Of a stretch of 64,000 nucleotides of DNA, positions 51,731 to 63,315 are shown one piece after another (positions within the stretch are counted from its first letter, which is position 1; each line of letters begins with the position of its first letter). The notes under the pieces were generated by a model. That model was not told the DNA's origin and did no database searches. It was given only the letters and a program-made list of their open reading frames with translations. The stretch is from Alviniconcha marisindica (Eukaryota; Mollusca; Gastropoda; Provannidae). The DNA is taken from assembly GCA_018857735.1 (NCBI GenBank), contig JABMCL010003926.1, positions 523,501-587,500 of the forward strand. The letters are read 5' to 3'. The translations under genes and the position numbers were made by a program.

Positions 51731-53243
51731 GACTGTCAGTCGGAGTAGATGTGGGACTGCCGCAGACGTCGGACTACTGAGTACATGCCGGCCTCTGGGA
51801 TTAACTGCCGGACGGTGGGGTAACTGCCGGACGGCATCGGGACTAGGTCAGTCACGTCCAAACTCCAAGCACTGGTTTACGACATGTGCCGGAAAGCGAT
51901 GCTGGGAGTGTAGGTGCGGCCCCGCCCACTACGACTGGTCACTAAGTGATCCGTGTGACCGGTGGACACCAGACACGTCGTTCCGTACTCGGCGGGTGAG
52001 CTAATGAGTAATAAATAAGATGAGATGTGGGAGACTGACTGACTGTGCGATGCGATCGCAGTTTCGGTGGGCTAGCATTGAATACACGTATGTCGGTCTT
52101 TCCAGTAGACGGTCAAGACTTGAGCCTTTTTCGAGGAAGTTGCAATTTACCGCCGAAATATCTGAGCATACAAAATACATTGATACAGAATATTCGCAAA
52201 ACTAGCACAACAACATGGAGAAAGAGGAATAATGTTCTGAGAACAAAAAAGCGATGGAAATTCAGAAATTATGTACATAAAGAAATACTTCCACTGACAA
52301 TATACGTCATGCATATATATATATACAAATGACAACAAACAATTAAAAGAACATTCGCCGAGAAAATGTTGGTCAAACAAGTCTTTGGTGCCGTCATGTT
52401 TAAAAGAAGAAGAAAAAGAAAAGAAAAAAAGTTATGATTTATTCTGCATATTATGAGATCTACAGAAGAAAAGAAAAAAACAAGACTAGTACGCATGTAA
52501 ATGATATAGACAAATATTGAAGAGTAGTTTACAAGAGCGCAGGTGAACCAGTTTCGTTTTGCTGCCGGTTCTGGTGTGAAGCGAGACCAGGCCTTTAACG
52601 CCCAGCCAACTCCAGCAGTGGACAATGAAATCCCCCTTTTTTTGTTTTTTTGGCACAAAACAGTTGAATTTGTTTCAAAAATAATTAGTCATGAACACAT
52701 ATTCTCCGAGCGTTCTGTAAGCAGGTCTTGATTTTTAAAAAACAATTATATATAAAATTTTTATTTATTTCTTTATTTGATATTTTTTTTAAACCTCTGA
52801 ACGTTGTGCAGCAGCCTTGATATGAACCCCGATTTGAAAACGGCCATCGTGTTGAAACGTACAAGAAAAAAAGAGGAAAAATCCCCCCCCCCCCCCCCCC
52901 GACAGTTTTTACGCAGATATGAATTTCACACACATTATTCAAAACATTTAATCGGACAATCATGATAATTATCGTAATCTTAACAATGCACAGAATGAAT
53001 GAAAATCAAATCGAGGAATGAAAAAGATATATAAATTGAAACTTTTCTTTAGAACATTTTCTTGCACATCACTCAGTCACAATCATTAAAACTTACGCAC
53101 AAAATCGTCTGCACATGTACTACGTTGGAAAACAACGACAAGAAACTAACAAACGTACATGGAAAAGAAAAAGAAAAGAAAAAAAGCTTCTCATATGCAA
53201 ACCCTGTCTCGAGTCAAATCTGGCAAATCAAATACACAAATAT

Positions 53244-53306
<63 letters not shown>

Positions 53307-53382
53307 TCTCTCCCTCTCTCTCTCTCTCTCTGTATTGTACTTATTCCATTACCCTCGTTAATAAATAAATAAAATTAAAAAA

Positions 53383-53444
<62 letters not shown>

Positions 53445-54179
53445 AGACCACTGACGGCAGACTTTCACTCTTTGTATACAGAGCACTTCCATGTACACGC
53501 AAAATAATATTGGATATTGACAACGCAGAATAAAACAGTTTTACAGAGCGATTACTACAAAGGTGCATGAGATCTAGCATGGTCTACAAAAACAAAACAA
53601 CATCTGCTCAAATGCGAGGTAATGACTAAGCTCTTCCCGGCCCCTAAACGTCGTTGAAACACAATTATCCTTGGGTTTAGATCTACCCGATTAAGCAACA
53701 ACAACAACAACAACAACAAAAACAAAAAAAATCAACAAAAAAATCAAACATTTCGTACACAACAATGTAAGTTTCAATTGAAGAAGCACCAACTGGATCA
53801 ACTGAGTATATAAGGCAATTTTGCATGAACCATTTCACTTTCGTTAGGCTTTCGTTTAAAAAGAAAAATACCTGCCCACAGTAAAATGCTTCACATACTC
53901 ATATGCGCATCAAAATACTTTAAAAATTTTTTATTATTTTTAAATACATTTCATGATTTCCGAGTTCTGATGCGTTATATGTCATACTTGGCGAAGCTCT
54001 CAAAATGAACATCTCTGGTCTGACGTTTTCGAAACTATCATGGGTGGAGGGTGGAGGGGGGAACTCTCTGCACCAACCAGCAATACGACGTATTCGGTAG
54101 GGAAGGAGTTCTTTCACTCTTCTACATCTTAACCCATCCCCGGCCCTCGGGGCATCACGTGACGTGCAGGACCAATGTT
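51731..54179. other. non-coding, A-rich on the + strand
   Basis: Poly-C lies at about 52886-52901, (AC)n at 53249-53305 followed by a CT tract, (TC)n at about 53387-53440 and (AAC)n at 53697-53717. The reverse strand has AATAAA-like sequences near 52755-52776 that could end a minus-strand transcript. No coding exon is recognised. Confidence 0.45.
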
Positions 54180-54345
54180 TCCCATGTCATTATTTGATGT
54201 CAGCCCCACTTCATTATAGGGCGTCATCCCCATTTCATTATTTGACGTCATCCCCATTCCATTATTTGACGTCATCCCCATTCCATTATTTGACGTCATC
54301 CCCATGTCATTATTTGACGTCATCCCCATTCCATTATTTGACATC
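54180..54345 (+). repeat. 24-bp tandem array carrying TGACGTCA
   Basis: The unit is ccccattccattatttgacg plus tcat. Four perfect TGACGTCA octamers (CREB/ATF site) occur at 54243, 54267, 54291 and 54315, exactly 24 bp apart, with degenerate ones upstream. A CACGTG E-box is at 54156-54161. Confidence 0.9.
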
Positions 54346-54757
54346 ACACAATCCCGCTGGTTTCACACTGTGTGTGCTTTCTAATGGGGGTCAAACAACG
54401 CCGCTGGAACATTTCTGTTTCGCTGACCCTATTTTTGTGACACTTCTGTGAAAATAACAGAACCTAGAGCAAACAAAAACATCTGTAACACAGCATCGTG
54501 TTCAAAATTGTCGGTTTTCTGGAAACTTTTCTCCACGAACCGAGACTGAAGAATTAGAAAATAACAGAATCCGCGGCACAAACTCTTCGGCAGGGAAAGA
54601 GTTAGCGGAAGGGAAATTGTGTCACGCGACCTTTCGGGGTTCGATTTCACGACGATTTCTTGGAAAGTCTTTCGGGGTCATCACATAGTGTTGGCAAGAT
54701 CAAGCAAAGAGTTATATAAGGTCACCAAAAGTATTACACAAATGAACATGCACACAA

Positions 54758-54805
<48 letters not shown>

Positions 54806-55060
54806 GTCATGAAAAATAAAATTGTAAAAATGATGGCTTAAGTCACTCCATGTTGTGTTTTAAGGTCCATGTACATCAACTGATACGTCAAATAATCACT
54901 TCCGAAATGATGAATTAAGACGGCCCATGTTCATTTTTAAGCTCTTTGTACACCGTTTGATAATCTCCTTTGAATCACTTCCGACACTGCCATCGACTCA
55001 TGCAGGGTGTAGGAAAACCTTTAGATCTCTTGAACTGAGACACTGCAACACTGACAGAAG
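54346..55060. other. non-coding with (TA)n
   Basis: (TA)n lies at about 54762-54797. No gene is recognised. Confidence 0.45.
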
Positions 55061-55061
55061 A

Positions 55062-55325
55062 CTGGTCGTGTTGTTGCCTGCTGCTTCTTGCTGACGACAT
55101 GATTCAGACGTGTTGTTGCCTGCTGCTTCTTGCTGACGACATGATTCAGACGTGTTGTTGCCTGCTGTTTCTTGCTGACGACATGATTCAGATGTGTTGT
55201 TGCCTGCTGCTTCTTGCTGACGACATGATTCAGACGTGTTGTTGCCTGCTGTTTCTTGCTGACGACATGATTCAGACGTGTTGTTGCCTGCTGCTTCTTG
55301 TTGAAGACATGATTCAGACGTTGGA
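55062..55325 (+). repeat. 42-bp tandem array, six copies
   Basis: The unit is gtgttgttgcctgctgcttc followed by ttgctgacgacatgattcagac. The 42-bp length keeps a frame open. Confidence 0.9.
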
Positions 55326-55446
55326 CGTGGTAATTACTGATCAGCGGACGATTTGCGCCTTCCCAAAATGTTTAGTGATAATCGACACAGTTTGATGTTT
55401 ACCATCTGTGCTATCAGGTTTTATCATTCAGAGTATTTTTGAATCA

Positions 55447-55447
55447 G

Positions 55448-55536
<89 letters not shown>

Positions 55537-55556
55537 CGTGCGTGCGTGCGTGCGTG
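55447..55556 (+). repeat. (GT)n microsatellite
   Basis: A long GT run ends in (GCGT)n near 55537-55556. Confidence 0.93.
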
Positions 55557-57284
55557 TTTTAATGACGACCTTTATTGCTCTCTCTTGTCGAGTTTCCACA
55601 CAATGGTTATGTATATAAAGTTCGAAGCACACTGCAATTACCGTCATGGACGAACAGAACATTATGTTAGTTCCAGCAACGCACGACTGACATCGGCATT
55701 AAAACAGCTGAAGAAACACAGAACGTGAAATGATCATGACATTCAAGTGTACATATAAGAATCTGTTTTGTAAAAATCGCCAAATCACCAGTACAGCTGT
55801 GTTTGTGATAGAAAACCGTACCTACTGACACCCGAACTTATTTCCTACAAGCAAAAGTGCCACCACAAACATCGCACCTTTTAATAGAATTAGGTTTGGC
55901 AATTCCTTGGAGCAGGTATTACTGTTTCCGAAGCAAGACGACCTGTATTTCCACCAAAAAATAGCACAGAGCCCAAAACGACAAGAGGGACAATCTACAA
56001 GAGATAGAGTAAGAGGTGGGTGCGGAAGGCAAGGGAGTGCACGGCGGCACAGAAACCCAAAAGGCCCAGATTAATTAATTCACTGGCCAGAAACGTACAT
56101 GTTTTGATACAGTGGACACAGAATACTTTGACCTCTGTCTGCAGTAACATGCACCCAGCCAGCAACACATCATTTAAACATGAACACCCCAAACTGAAAA
56201 TGAACACAAAAACACATTTAACTTGGTCACATGATCGGAGCACGAGACACGTTCTGCGCCGCCTCCGGCAAAACCAAGCGTAAATTACGACTAATCTAAA
56301 CACAGGACGATTGTCAGCACTCGGCTAAAAAAAAAGAAAAAAAAAGAAAAGAAAAAAGATTCAACTGAACACAGTAACGCCCTCCTTGGCCTTGTGGGTC
56401 AAAACGAGTCAGTTTCGTCAATTTTTGACATGATGGTCAGCGAGAAATCTTTATGGACAAGAGGAATTTTGCATGGATTCGATTAGCTAGGTCTATTTAT
56501 TATCCGGCTGCGTGTGTGTCTCTCAAACCGACTGCGCGCGTCTTGGTGTTGTGAGACCCATACAACACCTAAAACCCCCCCCCCCCCCCCCCCCCCCCCG
56601 CCATCCTATTGTGAACTCGGTCTCCTATGAAGTAACTTTTCCTGTCTGTGTATGTCGCTTGCAATGGAAAGTTCGCTTTAAACAAACGCATTTTAAGTTG
56701 TGTCCAGCTAATAAGAAGGGTTTACTGGACCATTTGCGCCTTTTGTTAGACATAAAGTCTGTGCCCCTTGGGCTGGTCATAATGTTTTTTCATAAATCAG
56801 TCACAGAATACAAAAGCAGTCAGTATTGTATTTCTAGATTCTATCATATGGCACCTACTGTCACAAATAGTGCTTTCTTAAGTTCCATACACATACCTTG
56901 AAATGTTAAACACCCTTTTCTCACTCGAGTATTTAACAACAGGAACTCCAATGTAAAAAATAACAAGAAACAAAAACAAACAACAAGAAACGCGAGAAAA
57001 AAAGTTGGCAAAGTGGCAAAGTATAAAGATGAGTGTTTATCGTCACCTGTATCACAATCATCATTTTGATTTTCATTTGCAAGATTACCTCCATGGAAAG
57101 GACAGCATTCGTTGAATTTGTTGAATAGTTTCACAGACACCAACACACAAAAGAAACTTAACCAACAACAACACACAACTGGACTACCGAAGAAAAAACT
57201 ATACTAATAACAATCCGCACACCGATAAATACAAATATAATTATGTCAATAAAGGCTTAAATAGTGCGCGCACACATAGACAGA

Positions 57285-57290
<6 letters not shown>
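55557..57290. other. non-coding with poly-C
   Basis: An A-rich run lies at 56330-56360 and 25 C at 56575-56599. No gene is recognised on either strand. Confidence 0.45.

Positions 57291-57346
<56 letters not shown>
57291..57346 (+). repeat. (CA)n microsatellite
   Basis: About 28 CA repeats abut the tail of the SINE. Confidence 0.93.
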
Positions 57347-57349
<3 letters not shown>

Positions 57350-57351
<2 letters not shown>

Positions 57352-57685
57352 TAAGTAAGTAAGTAAACATGGTGCTTAACGTCCACAGAAACCGTACGGC
57401 TTATTAGGGACGGGAAGAAGGGGGGGAAGGGGGTATGGAGGTGGGGGAGAGGGAGATTATATACCTATCGCTACACTGTCACCACCAGAATGACTTCTGC
57501 ATTAAGATGGGCAGCGATGAGAGCCATTTTAATGTTTCAATAGGAAGTGATGGACAAAGTCACAAGACGGTGTCCACAAACCACAACCTTTTTGAAGAGA
57601 AAGGAGAGCCGAAGCGGCATCGAACCGAGGTCCTTCCGCTTACCAGCCTAACGCCTTACCGCTAGGCCAAACCGGCTCACGACAC
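57350..57685 (-). mobile_element. tRNA-derived SINE, nearly complete
   Basis: On the minus strand the head begins gagccggtttggcctagcgg, with a perfect A box (TGGCCTAGCGG, 57659-57669) and a B box (GGTTCGATGCC, 57616-57626) 32 bases apart. The body runs to a conserved-looking 3' domain (gacgttaagcaccatg) and ends in a (TTAC)n tail at 57350-57366. Total length is about 335 bp, typical for a SINE of this type. Confidence 0.75.
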
Positions 57686-57769
57686 ACACACACACTATTC
57701 GCATATTGCATAAAGAGGACATGCAGGCCTGCCCCTAATATCGCTTCCTCTGACGCCTCCACCTCTGGC

Positions 57770-58505
57770 CCTCTGGGGGCGGGGCCACGATGTGGAACCA
57801 GTTCTGGGTGTGGACCTCTGGGGGCGGGGCCACGATGTGGAACCAGTTCTTGGTGTGGACCTCTGGGGGCGGGGCCACGATGTGGAACCAGTCTTGTGTG
57901 TGGACCTCTGGGGGCGGGGCCACGATGTGGAACCAGTTCTGGGGTGGACTCTGGGGCGCCACGATGTGGAACCAGTTCTGGGTGTGGACTCTGGGGGCGG
58001 GCCACGATGTGGAACCAGTTCTGGGTGTGGAAGTCTGGGGGCGGGGCCACGATGTGGAACCATTTGGGGGTCTGGGGGGGTGTGGAACCAGTTCGGGAGT
58101 CTGGGGGCGGGGCCACGATGTGGAACCAGTTCTGGGTGTGGAAGTCTGGGGGCGGGGCCACGATGTGGAACCAGTTCTGGGTGTGGACCTCTGGGGGCGG
58201 GGCCACGATGTGGAACCAGTTCTGGGTGTGGACCTCTGGGGGCGGGGCCACGATGTGGAACCAGTTCTGGGTGTGGAGCTCTGGGGGCGGGGCCACGATG
58301 TGGAACCAGTCTGGGTGTGGACCTCTGGGAGCGGGGCCACGATGTGGAACCAGTCTTGTGTGTGGACCTCTGGGGGCGGGGCCACGATGTGGAACCAGTT
58401 CTGGGTGTGGACCTCTGGGAGCGGGGCCACGATGTGGAACCAGTCTTGTGTGTGGACCTCTGGGGGCGGGGCCACGATGTGGAACCAGTTCTGGGTGTGG
58501 CCGGA
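57770..58505 (+). repeat. 45-bp GC-rich tandem array, about 16 copies
   Basis: The unit is ctctgggggcggggccacga, tgtggaaccagttctgggtg, tggac. Each has a GC-box (GGGGCGGGGC). Because 45 is divisible by three, frames of 250-307 codons stay open in several frames on both strands. I treat these as repeat artefacts. Confidence 0.92.
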
Positions 58506-61230
58506 GGCAGGGACGTCGGGACGAGCGGCACGGGGCAGTGCCTCTGAGGTCGGCACAGATCATGGGACAGTGCCAACAACCACCACAACCACAACCACAA
58601 CAGAAGTTTCCTCGGCGATTTTCCGGCTATTTATCGAGAGAGCTTGAAGAAACTGGAACTAGCGAGGTTTAAAGACACACAATCACAACACCTTCTCAGT
58701 AAACTGTTACCGTCATTTCGTTGTATGTAAGTTGCATGGAACTAAAAGAGAGAATCACAAACATCTTTTGAGTTCATTCGCTCAAGGGCCGTGTCGTCAA
58801 TTATCGGACTAAATCGGAGAATCACAAACATCTTCTGAGTTCATTTGCAGAAGGGCCGCATTACATGCCCAGAGAGATAGAGAGCGTCATCTGGCCTGCA
58901 CGTCAATACTGAGCGTTCTGAAAATCAACAGCCGCCATCACATCAAGAATGTCAGATGAACTGTCTAGACACGCAAGCACGCACCCCCCCCCCCCCCCCC
59001 CCCTCCGTAACCTGACCCATCTGATGGCCACAAAGAAGCTGCCGGCAAACAGAAACGGCCATGTGCAGCCAGGTATGACACATCATTGTTAGCCGTGGCG
59101 TGAACGGTCAGTAAGAACGGCAACCAAACAAAAAACCAAACGGTTTGGTCATCCACTGATTCACAGTCCTCAGCTGGATTCTTTCCCCTGTCTAGGCCCC
59201 AGCTGGATTCTTTCCCCTGTCTAGGCCTCAGCTGGATTCTTTCCCCTGTCTAGGCCCCTGTCCCTCAGCCCAGTCGCCACGTTTGACACTTCCGCCCCCT
59301 CCCTCAAAGAAGCGACTACCCCCCCCCCCCCCCCCCCCCCATGTGCCCAATACGTCAGCCCGTCATCCCCATATTAAGCTTCACATCATCACCTACTCCA
59401 CCCCAACCCTACCCCAAGAAGCAACTTACGTCAGTTACATTTGGCAGGTGTATAAGACAACATTTCATGTCAGAAACTGGCCGGTACACTAAGGCGTGTC
59501 TGACGCGTTGACTGCGTCATGATATGGCCCCATGAATGGACAAGGTGAATCCACCAAAGTTCTCACCCGTAAACCATGAACATAAAACTTCACAGACTAA
59601 ATTAATGATGACGTCTGAAAGACCTTGGTACAAATTCAAAACCCATTCGCACTCGGAAGCCACAGACGCATACACATACAAACAACAACAAACTACTGAA
59701 ACACCCTCATCCAAATACATGGAATAAATGTCTTAGAGAAACCAGCCGTCTCAAAGCACGTTTCGTCTTAGGAGGTCGGCCTGTCTCCAACAGGTAGAAC
59801 AGGTCACAATAAAACCTAAAACTGACGATTTTGTTTTTCAAATGCTCCGAAGAATTTATTTTCGTTTCAGAATTCGCTTGCGTCAGTGACGGTTAGCGGG
59901 CCCGGACTGCTGAAAACACCGTCAAGTGTCACAGCTGGTCTCTGAGCCTGTTCCTCAGGCGGCAAGAGCAGGACACGTTCGTGCCCAACAACACAGGGGC
60001 GGTGCGTGCCACACAGGAGAGCCAGGACACGTCTAGTTGTGGGCAGCAAGCCCCGTTAGCCTTCGCTAACGGAACAACGTCTAGCAATTCATTTAAAAAC
60101 AAGGGGAGCATTTTAAAACAAAGTCCTTGGTTTTATGTTCTTACTTGCACCCCTTTGTCAGGCGAAACGTCTTTTGAGAGGCAAGTTCCTGGTAAGTGCC
60201 ACAGGAGGGAGGCCAGTGCTGCTTTGATTATGAAGCGGTGAGAAAAATGGGTATTGTTGCATCTTCCATTTGCACAGCTGACACAAAGAAAACTGAAACC
60301 ACCTCTTCTGTACTTCTCTGCGAGTACCAGAAAGGGTGTGCTACATATTACACATTACATTTCTTTAAAGGCACGTTCTTTTTCTCCCCACAGTTTACAA
60401 GGCACACCATTGCCGATGTTTACATAAAAATGGAATGGTAAACACGGAAGAACTTTTGTTTCGTGCCGTCATCCCAGGGGCGAAGACAGAAGGCATAAAA
60501 ATGTATAATAAAAATATTTCAAAAAGTATTCAAATGATCTTTCTCTGATTACAGAATCAAAAGTCATTCGTTGCATTTGTCAGTCCCATCGATGCACCCG
60601 CAGATACCTTGATCTGGGAGAAGAAAACCCCCAACGCGTTGTCTGTTTGTAGATCAGCGGTAGAAGATTCAAGATTAACAATGAAAATCCGAAACAAAAT
60701 GACTGCTAGCGTTCTAAAACAAGATTCAAACACAAAAACTGTGCGTCCGTGTCAAAATAAATAAGCGTTGGTTTGAACCTTTTTGAGTTAAGATTAACAA
60801 TGTATATTCACGTACATCGGAAGCAAACCTTCCTCCGGACTGATCGCTGGTTGTGGCGAGGGTAAAAAGTTTTAAATTATTTTGTTAATTAATCGATCAC
60901 TGTCCCACCAATGACCGAATGTATAACCGGACAAGCACGGCTGAACTACCAGACAGCCGGGTTAGTCACGATTATCGCACAGTGATCCTGGCATCTTCCG
61001 TGAGGTCTCCACTGCAAGGCCGGGCAGTCAGACGACCAGGTGGTCAAAAAGCGACGATCACGACGTCCTGAGGTTTCAGTTCAGCAAGCTGCTGCTGTTA
61101 ACTGCTGCATGTCTCCGGGTTCACCGAGCTGAGATGGCTCAGGTGGTCATAATGTGTGAAGCTCGTGGCATCTTGTACCAGTCACTCAACCCGTAAGTGA
61201 CACTGTTGCAACAAAGGCAACAGAAAAAGC
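58506..61230. other. non-coding, with small repeats and poly-C
   Basis: A ~60-bp duplication lies at 58740-58860 (gagaatcacaaacatctt). Poly-C lies at about 58984-59002 and 59320-59340. A 31-bp unit is repeated three times at 59165-59255 (agctggattctttcccctgt followed by ctaggcc). It may include the 3' UTR of the minus-strand gene at 62006. No coding exon is recognised. Confidence 0.45.
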
Positions 61231-61232
61231 CC

Positions 61233-61460
61233 TGCAGTGGTTTGTGTGGACCTCAACCGGCGGTGGATCTGAACTTCCCCAGCGCCAGCAGCGATGATGA
61301 TAACGACGTGTTATTGTCTCTGTGGACCTCAACCGGCGGTGGATCTGAACTTCCCCAGCGATGATGATAACGACGTGTTATTGTCTCTGAGGACCTCAAC
61401 CGGCGGTGGATCTGAACTTCCCCAGCGCTAGCAGCGATGATGATAACGACGTGTTAATCG
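61233..61460 (+). repeat. ~75-bp tandem repeat, three copies
   Basis: The unit is tgtggacctcaaccggcggt, ggatctgaacttccccagcg, then cagcgatgatgataacgacg and tgttattgtct. Confidence 0.87.
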
Positions 61461-62005
61461 TTCACACAAAACATCAATCGTTCATCACACAGCATCTGCT
61501 GTAAAAACCGTGCATTTCACTCTCGTTACCACTCACAGGTTAAGGCACGTCATACCTGGACAGCATGATCCTGTCTCCCACGTAAACGCTTGAACACTAA
61601 CACGACATTATGTTGACTGAACCCGCTCTGACTATTGTGTTCATTAACACCAACCAAGAGAGGAGGGTCCAAGCATCGCCTCGCTCCCATCCACACCCAC
61701 ACACCCACATTCTGCCCCACCCCCCTCCCCCCTTCCCCCACCACAGAAATAATTACGTTGAATGCCTGACGCCCCCTCCAAGGTTCGCTGCAATATGTAT
61801 GCGGATAGCAAATAAACATGAACTTTGCCCCTGAAGTTGTTGCCCCGCGCTCTTTCAACGGGCTGTCGACAAAGAACGCAGGCGGTGGGATTTTTCACGT
61901 CCCGTCAGTCCACGTGCGTCACATCCGGTATTCGGGCGAGCGCTGCCGAGGACACAAAGATGGCGGTTTCCAGGCCGGAGAGCAGCGGGACGGGCTGGTG
62001 GATGT
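61461..62005 (-). other. probable 3' UTR of the minus-strand gene
   Basis: This non-coding sequence follows the minus-strand stop codon. It has a CCCCAC-rich stretch at 61710-61745. No clear poly(A) signal was found close to the stop. Confidence 0.35.
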
Positions 62006-62128
62006 CTAGGACCGTTTGAAGGAGGACAGGACGGCTCGCTCCAGAGCCAAGATGGGGGACTCGGTGAGCACGGAGAGAAGCAGAGCCAGGAAGTAGGACA
62101 CCACCACGTAGCCTAGGTAACGGAACAG
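62006..62128 (-). CDS. terminal exon of a multi-pass membrane protein, NRF-6/acyltransferase-3-like
   Basis: Reading the minus strand from an acceptor (cgtcgacag) at 62129-62130, the exon gives LFRYLGYVVVSYFLALLLSV, then LTESPILALERAVLSSFKRS and a TAG at 62006-62008. This is one clear transmembrane helix followed by a short basic tail. The pattern VxSYxxAxxLSxxxExPxxALE is what I associate with the last helix and end of animal nose-resistant-to-fluoxetine (NRF-6-like) proteins, which carry an acyltransferase-3 domain and are thought to move lipids across membranes. No Met is present, so it must be spliced to exons right of the window. With 40 residues only, the family call is tentative. The stop and the reading frame are directly visible. 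Confidence 0.5.
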   Translation of the reverse strand: MFRYLGYVVVSYFLALLLSVLTESPILALERAVLSSFKRS

Positions 62129-62214
62129 CTGTCGACGCAAAAGGTTTTTCCTTATACTACCTTATGTAAATAGTTTGTTTTGTTTTTTTGTAGGACTGTG
62201 CTCTATGTGCGTAT

Positions 62215-62325
62215 AGAATATCATATTTAGGTTAATATGTATCATGTGAGCGCTCAAGGCCTTGCTGAGCGCATGATAAATGTACATTATTATTATTATT
62301 ATTATGATAATAAAATAATAAAAAA
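62215..62325 (+). mobile_element. retroelement 3' tail, (ATT)n-ended
   Basis: tgagcgctcaaggccttgct and gagcgcatgataaatgtaca are followed by (TTA)n and an A/T-rich run. This is the form of many invertebrate SINE/LINE 3' ends. It is short and unclassified. Confidence 0.45.
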
Positions 62326-62479
62326 GGGGGATGTAGGTCAGTAGGTCATCACGAAAGTGGGTCAGTGGGTCATAACTTCTGTCTTCTGCGTTTATTCATA
62401 GTTTTGTGTTTGTTTTTGTTTTCTTCTCTGTGTTTCTCAGTACAATTGTGGGTCATGTCTGTCTTCTTTCGGGTTTACT

Positions 62480-62553
62480 CTCTGTCTGTCTGTCTGTCTA
62501 TCTATCTGTGTCTGTCTGTCTGTCTGTCTCTCTCATACACACACACACACACA

Positions 62554-62597
<44 letters not shown>

Positions 62598-62702
62598 CAC
62601 ACACACACGCACACGCACACACACACACACATCCTACAATCCTTAGAAAATAAAGTTTTGGAGTTAGAGCTCTGTCTCTGTCTCTGTCTCTGTCTCTGTC
62701 TC
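62480..62702 (+). repeat. (TCTG)n, (AC)n and (CTCTGT)n microsatellites
   Basis: tctgtctgtctg lies at 62482-62530, (AC)n with GC interruptions at 62536-62632, and ctctgt repeats at 62669-62702. Confidence 0.92.
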
Positions 62703-63315
62703 TCAACACGGCAGGGTAAACAACGAGTAAAATGAAAGAAAGAAACAAAGGAGCTGCAAAACCATTTTGCACGCATGTTAAAAAATAATAAAAAAACGTG
62801 AGCAAAACTGAGCTGGAAAAGGGGTGGATATTTCTTTTACAATCCACGGCATTAAAAACAGAACAATCCGAAACAAAGAGGACTGCCAGCGTTCGGAAAC
62901 AAAATCAAAACACACAAATGGTTAAAAAGAAAATGCAACAGAGTGGAAATGCTCAATGCAAGTACTTTTTCACGTGAAAAACAAACATACAATGAAATGG
63001 AAGAAATCTGACAGCTTGCGGTCACTGGAGCACCCAGCGGTAGAATCGTTTGTGTTTCCTATTTGTGGCCTGAAAAGGTGTTTGCATCCGAAATTTACAT
63101 TGCTTTGTATTGCTTAATTGTAATTATAGTTCCTTTTTAACCTTCCGTAAGTTTTGATCTTGCCATTGCATTATATATCTCCACACTTTGTCAGTGGTGG
63201 TCGATTAAACACATTCCCCAAGTAAGCGCGCCAATTCAAGCACAGGAAGCGTCATTTTATTATGCTGAACTTAAAAACAGCTCCAAAAAAGCGTGCTTCT
63301 GCAATGTTCAAGTAC
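62703..63315. other. non-coding, no feature seen
   Basis: This is A-rich sequence, presumably an intron or upstream part of the minus-strand gene. I found no further exon of it here. Confidence 0.4.

Noticed and set aside
57640..58672. Several 250-307-codon frames on both strands
   Set aside because: These are artefacts of the 45-bp GC-rich array.
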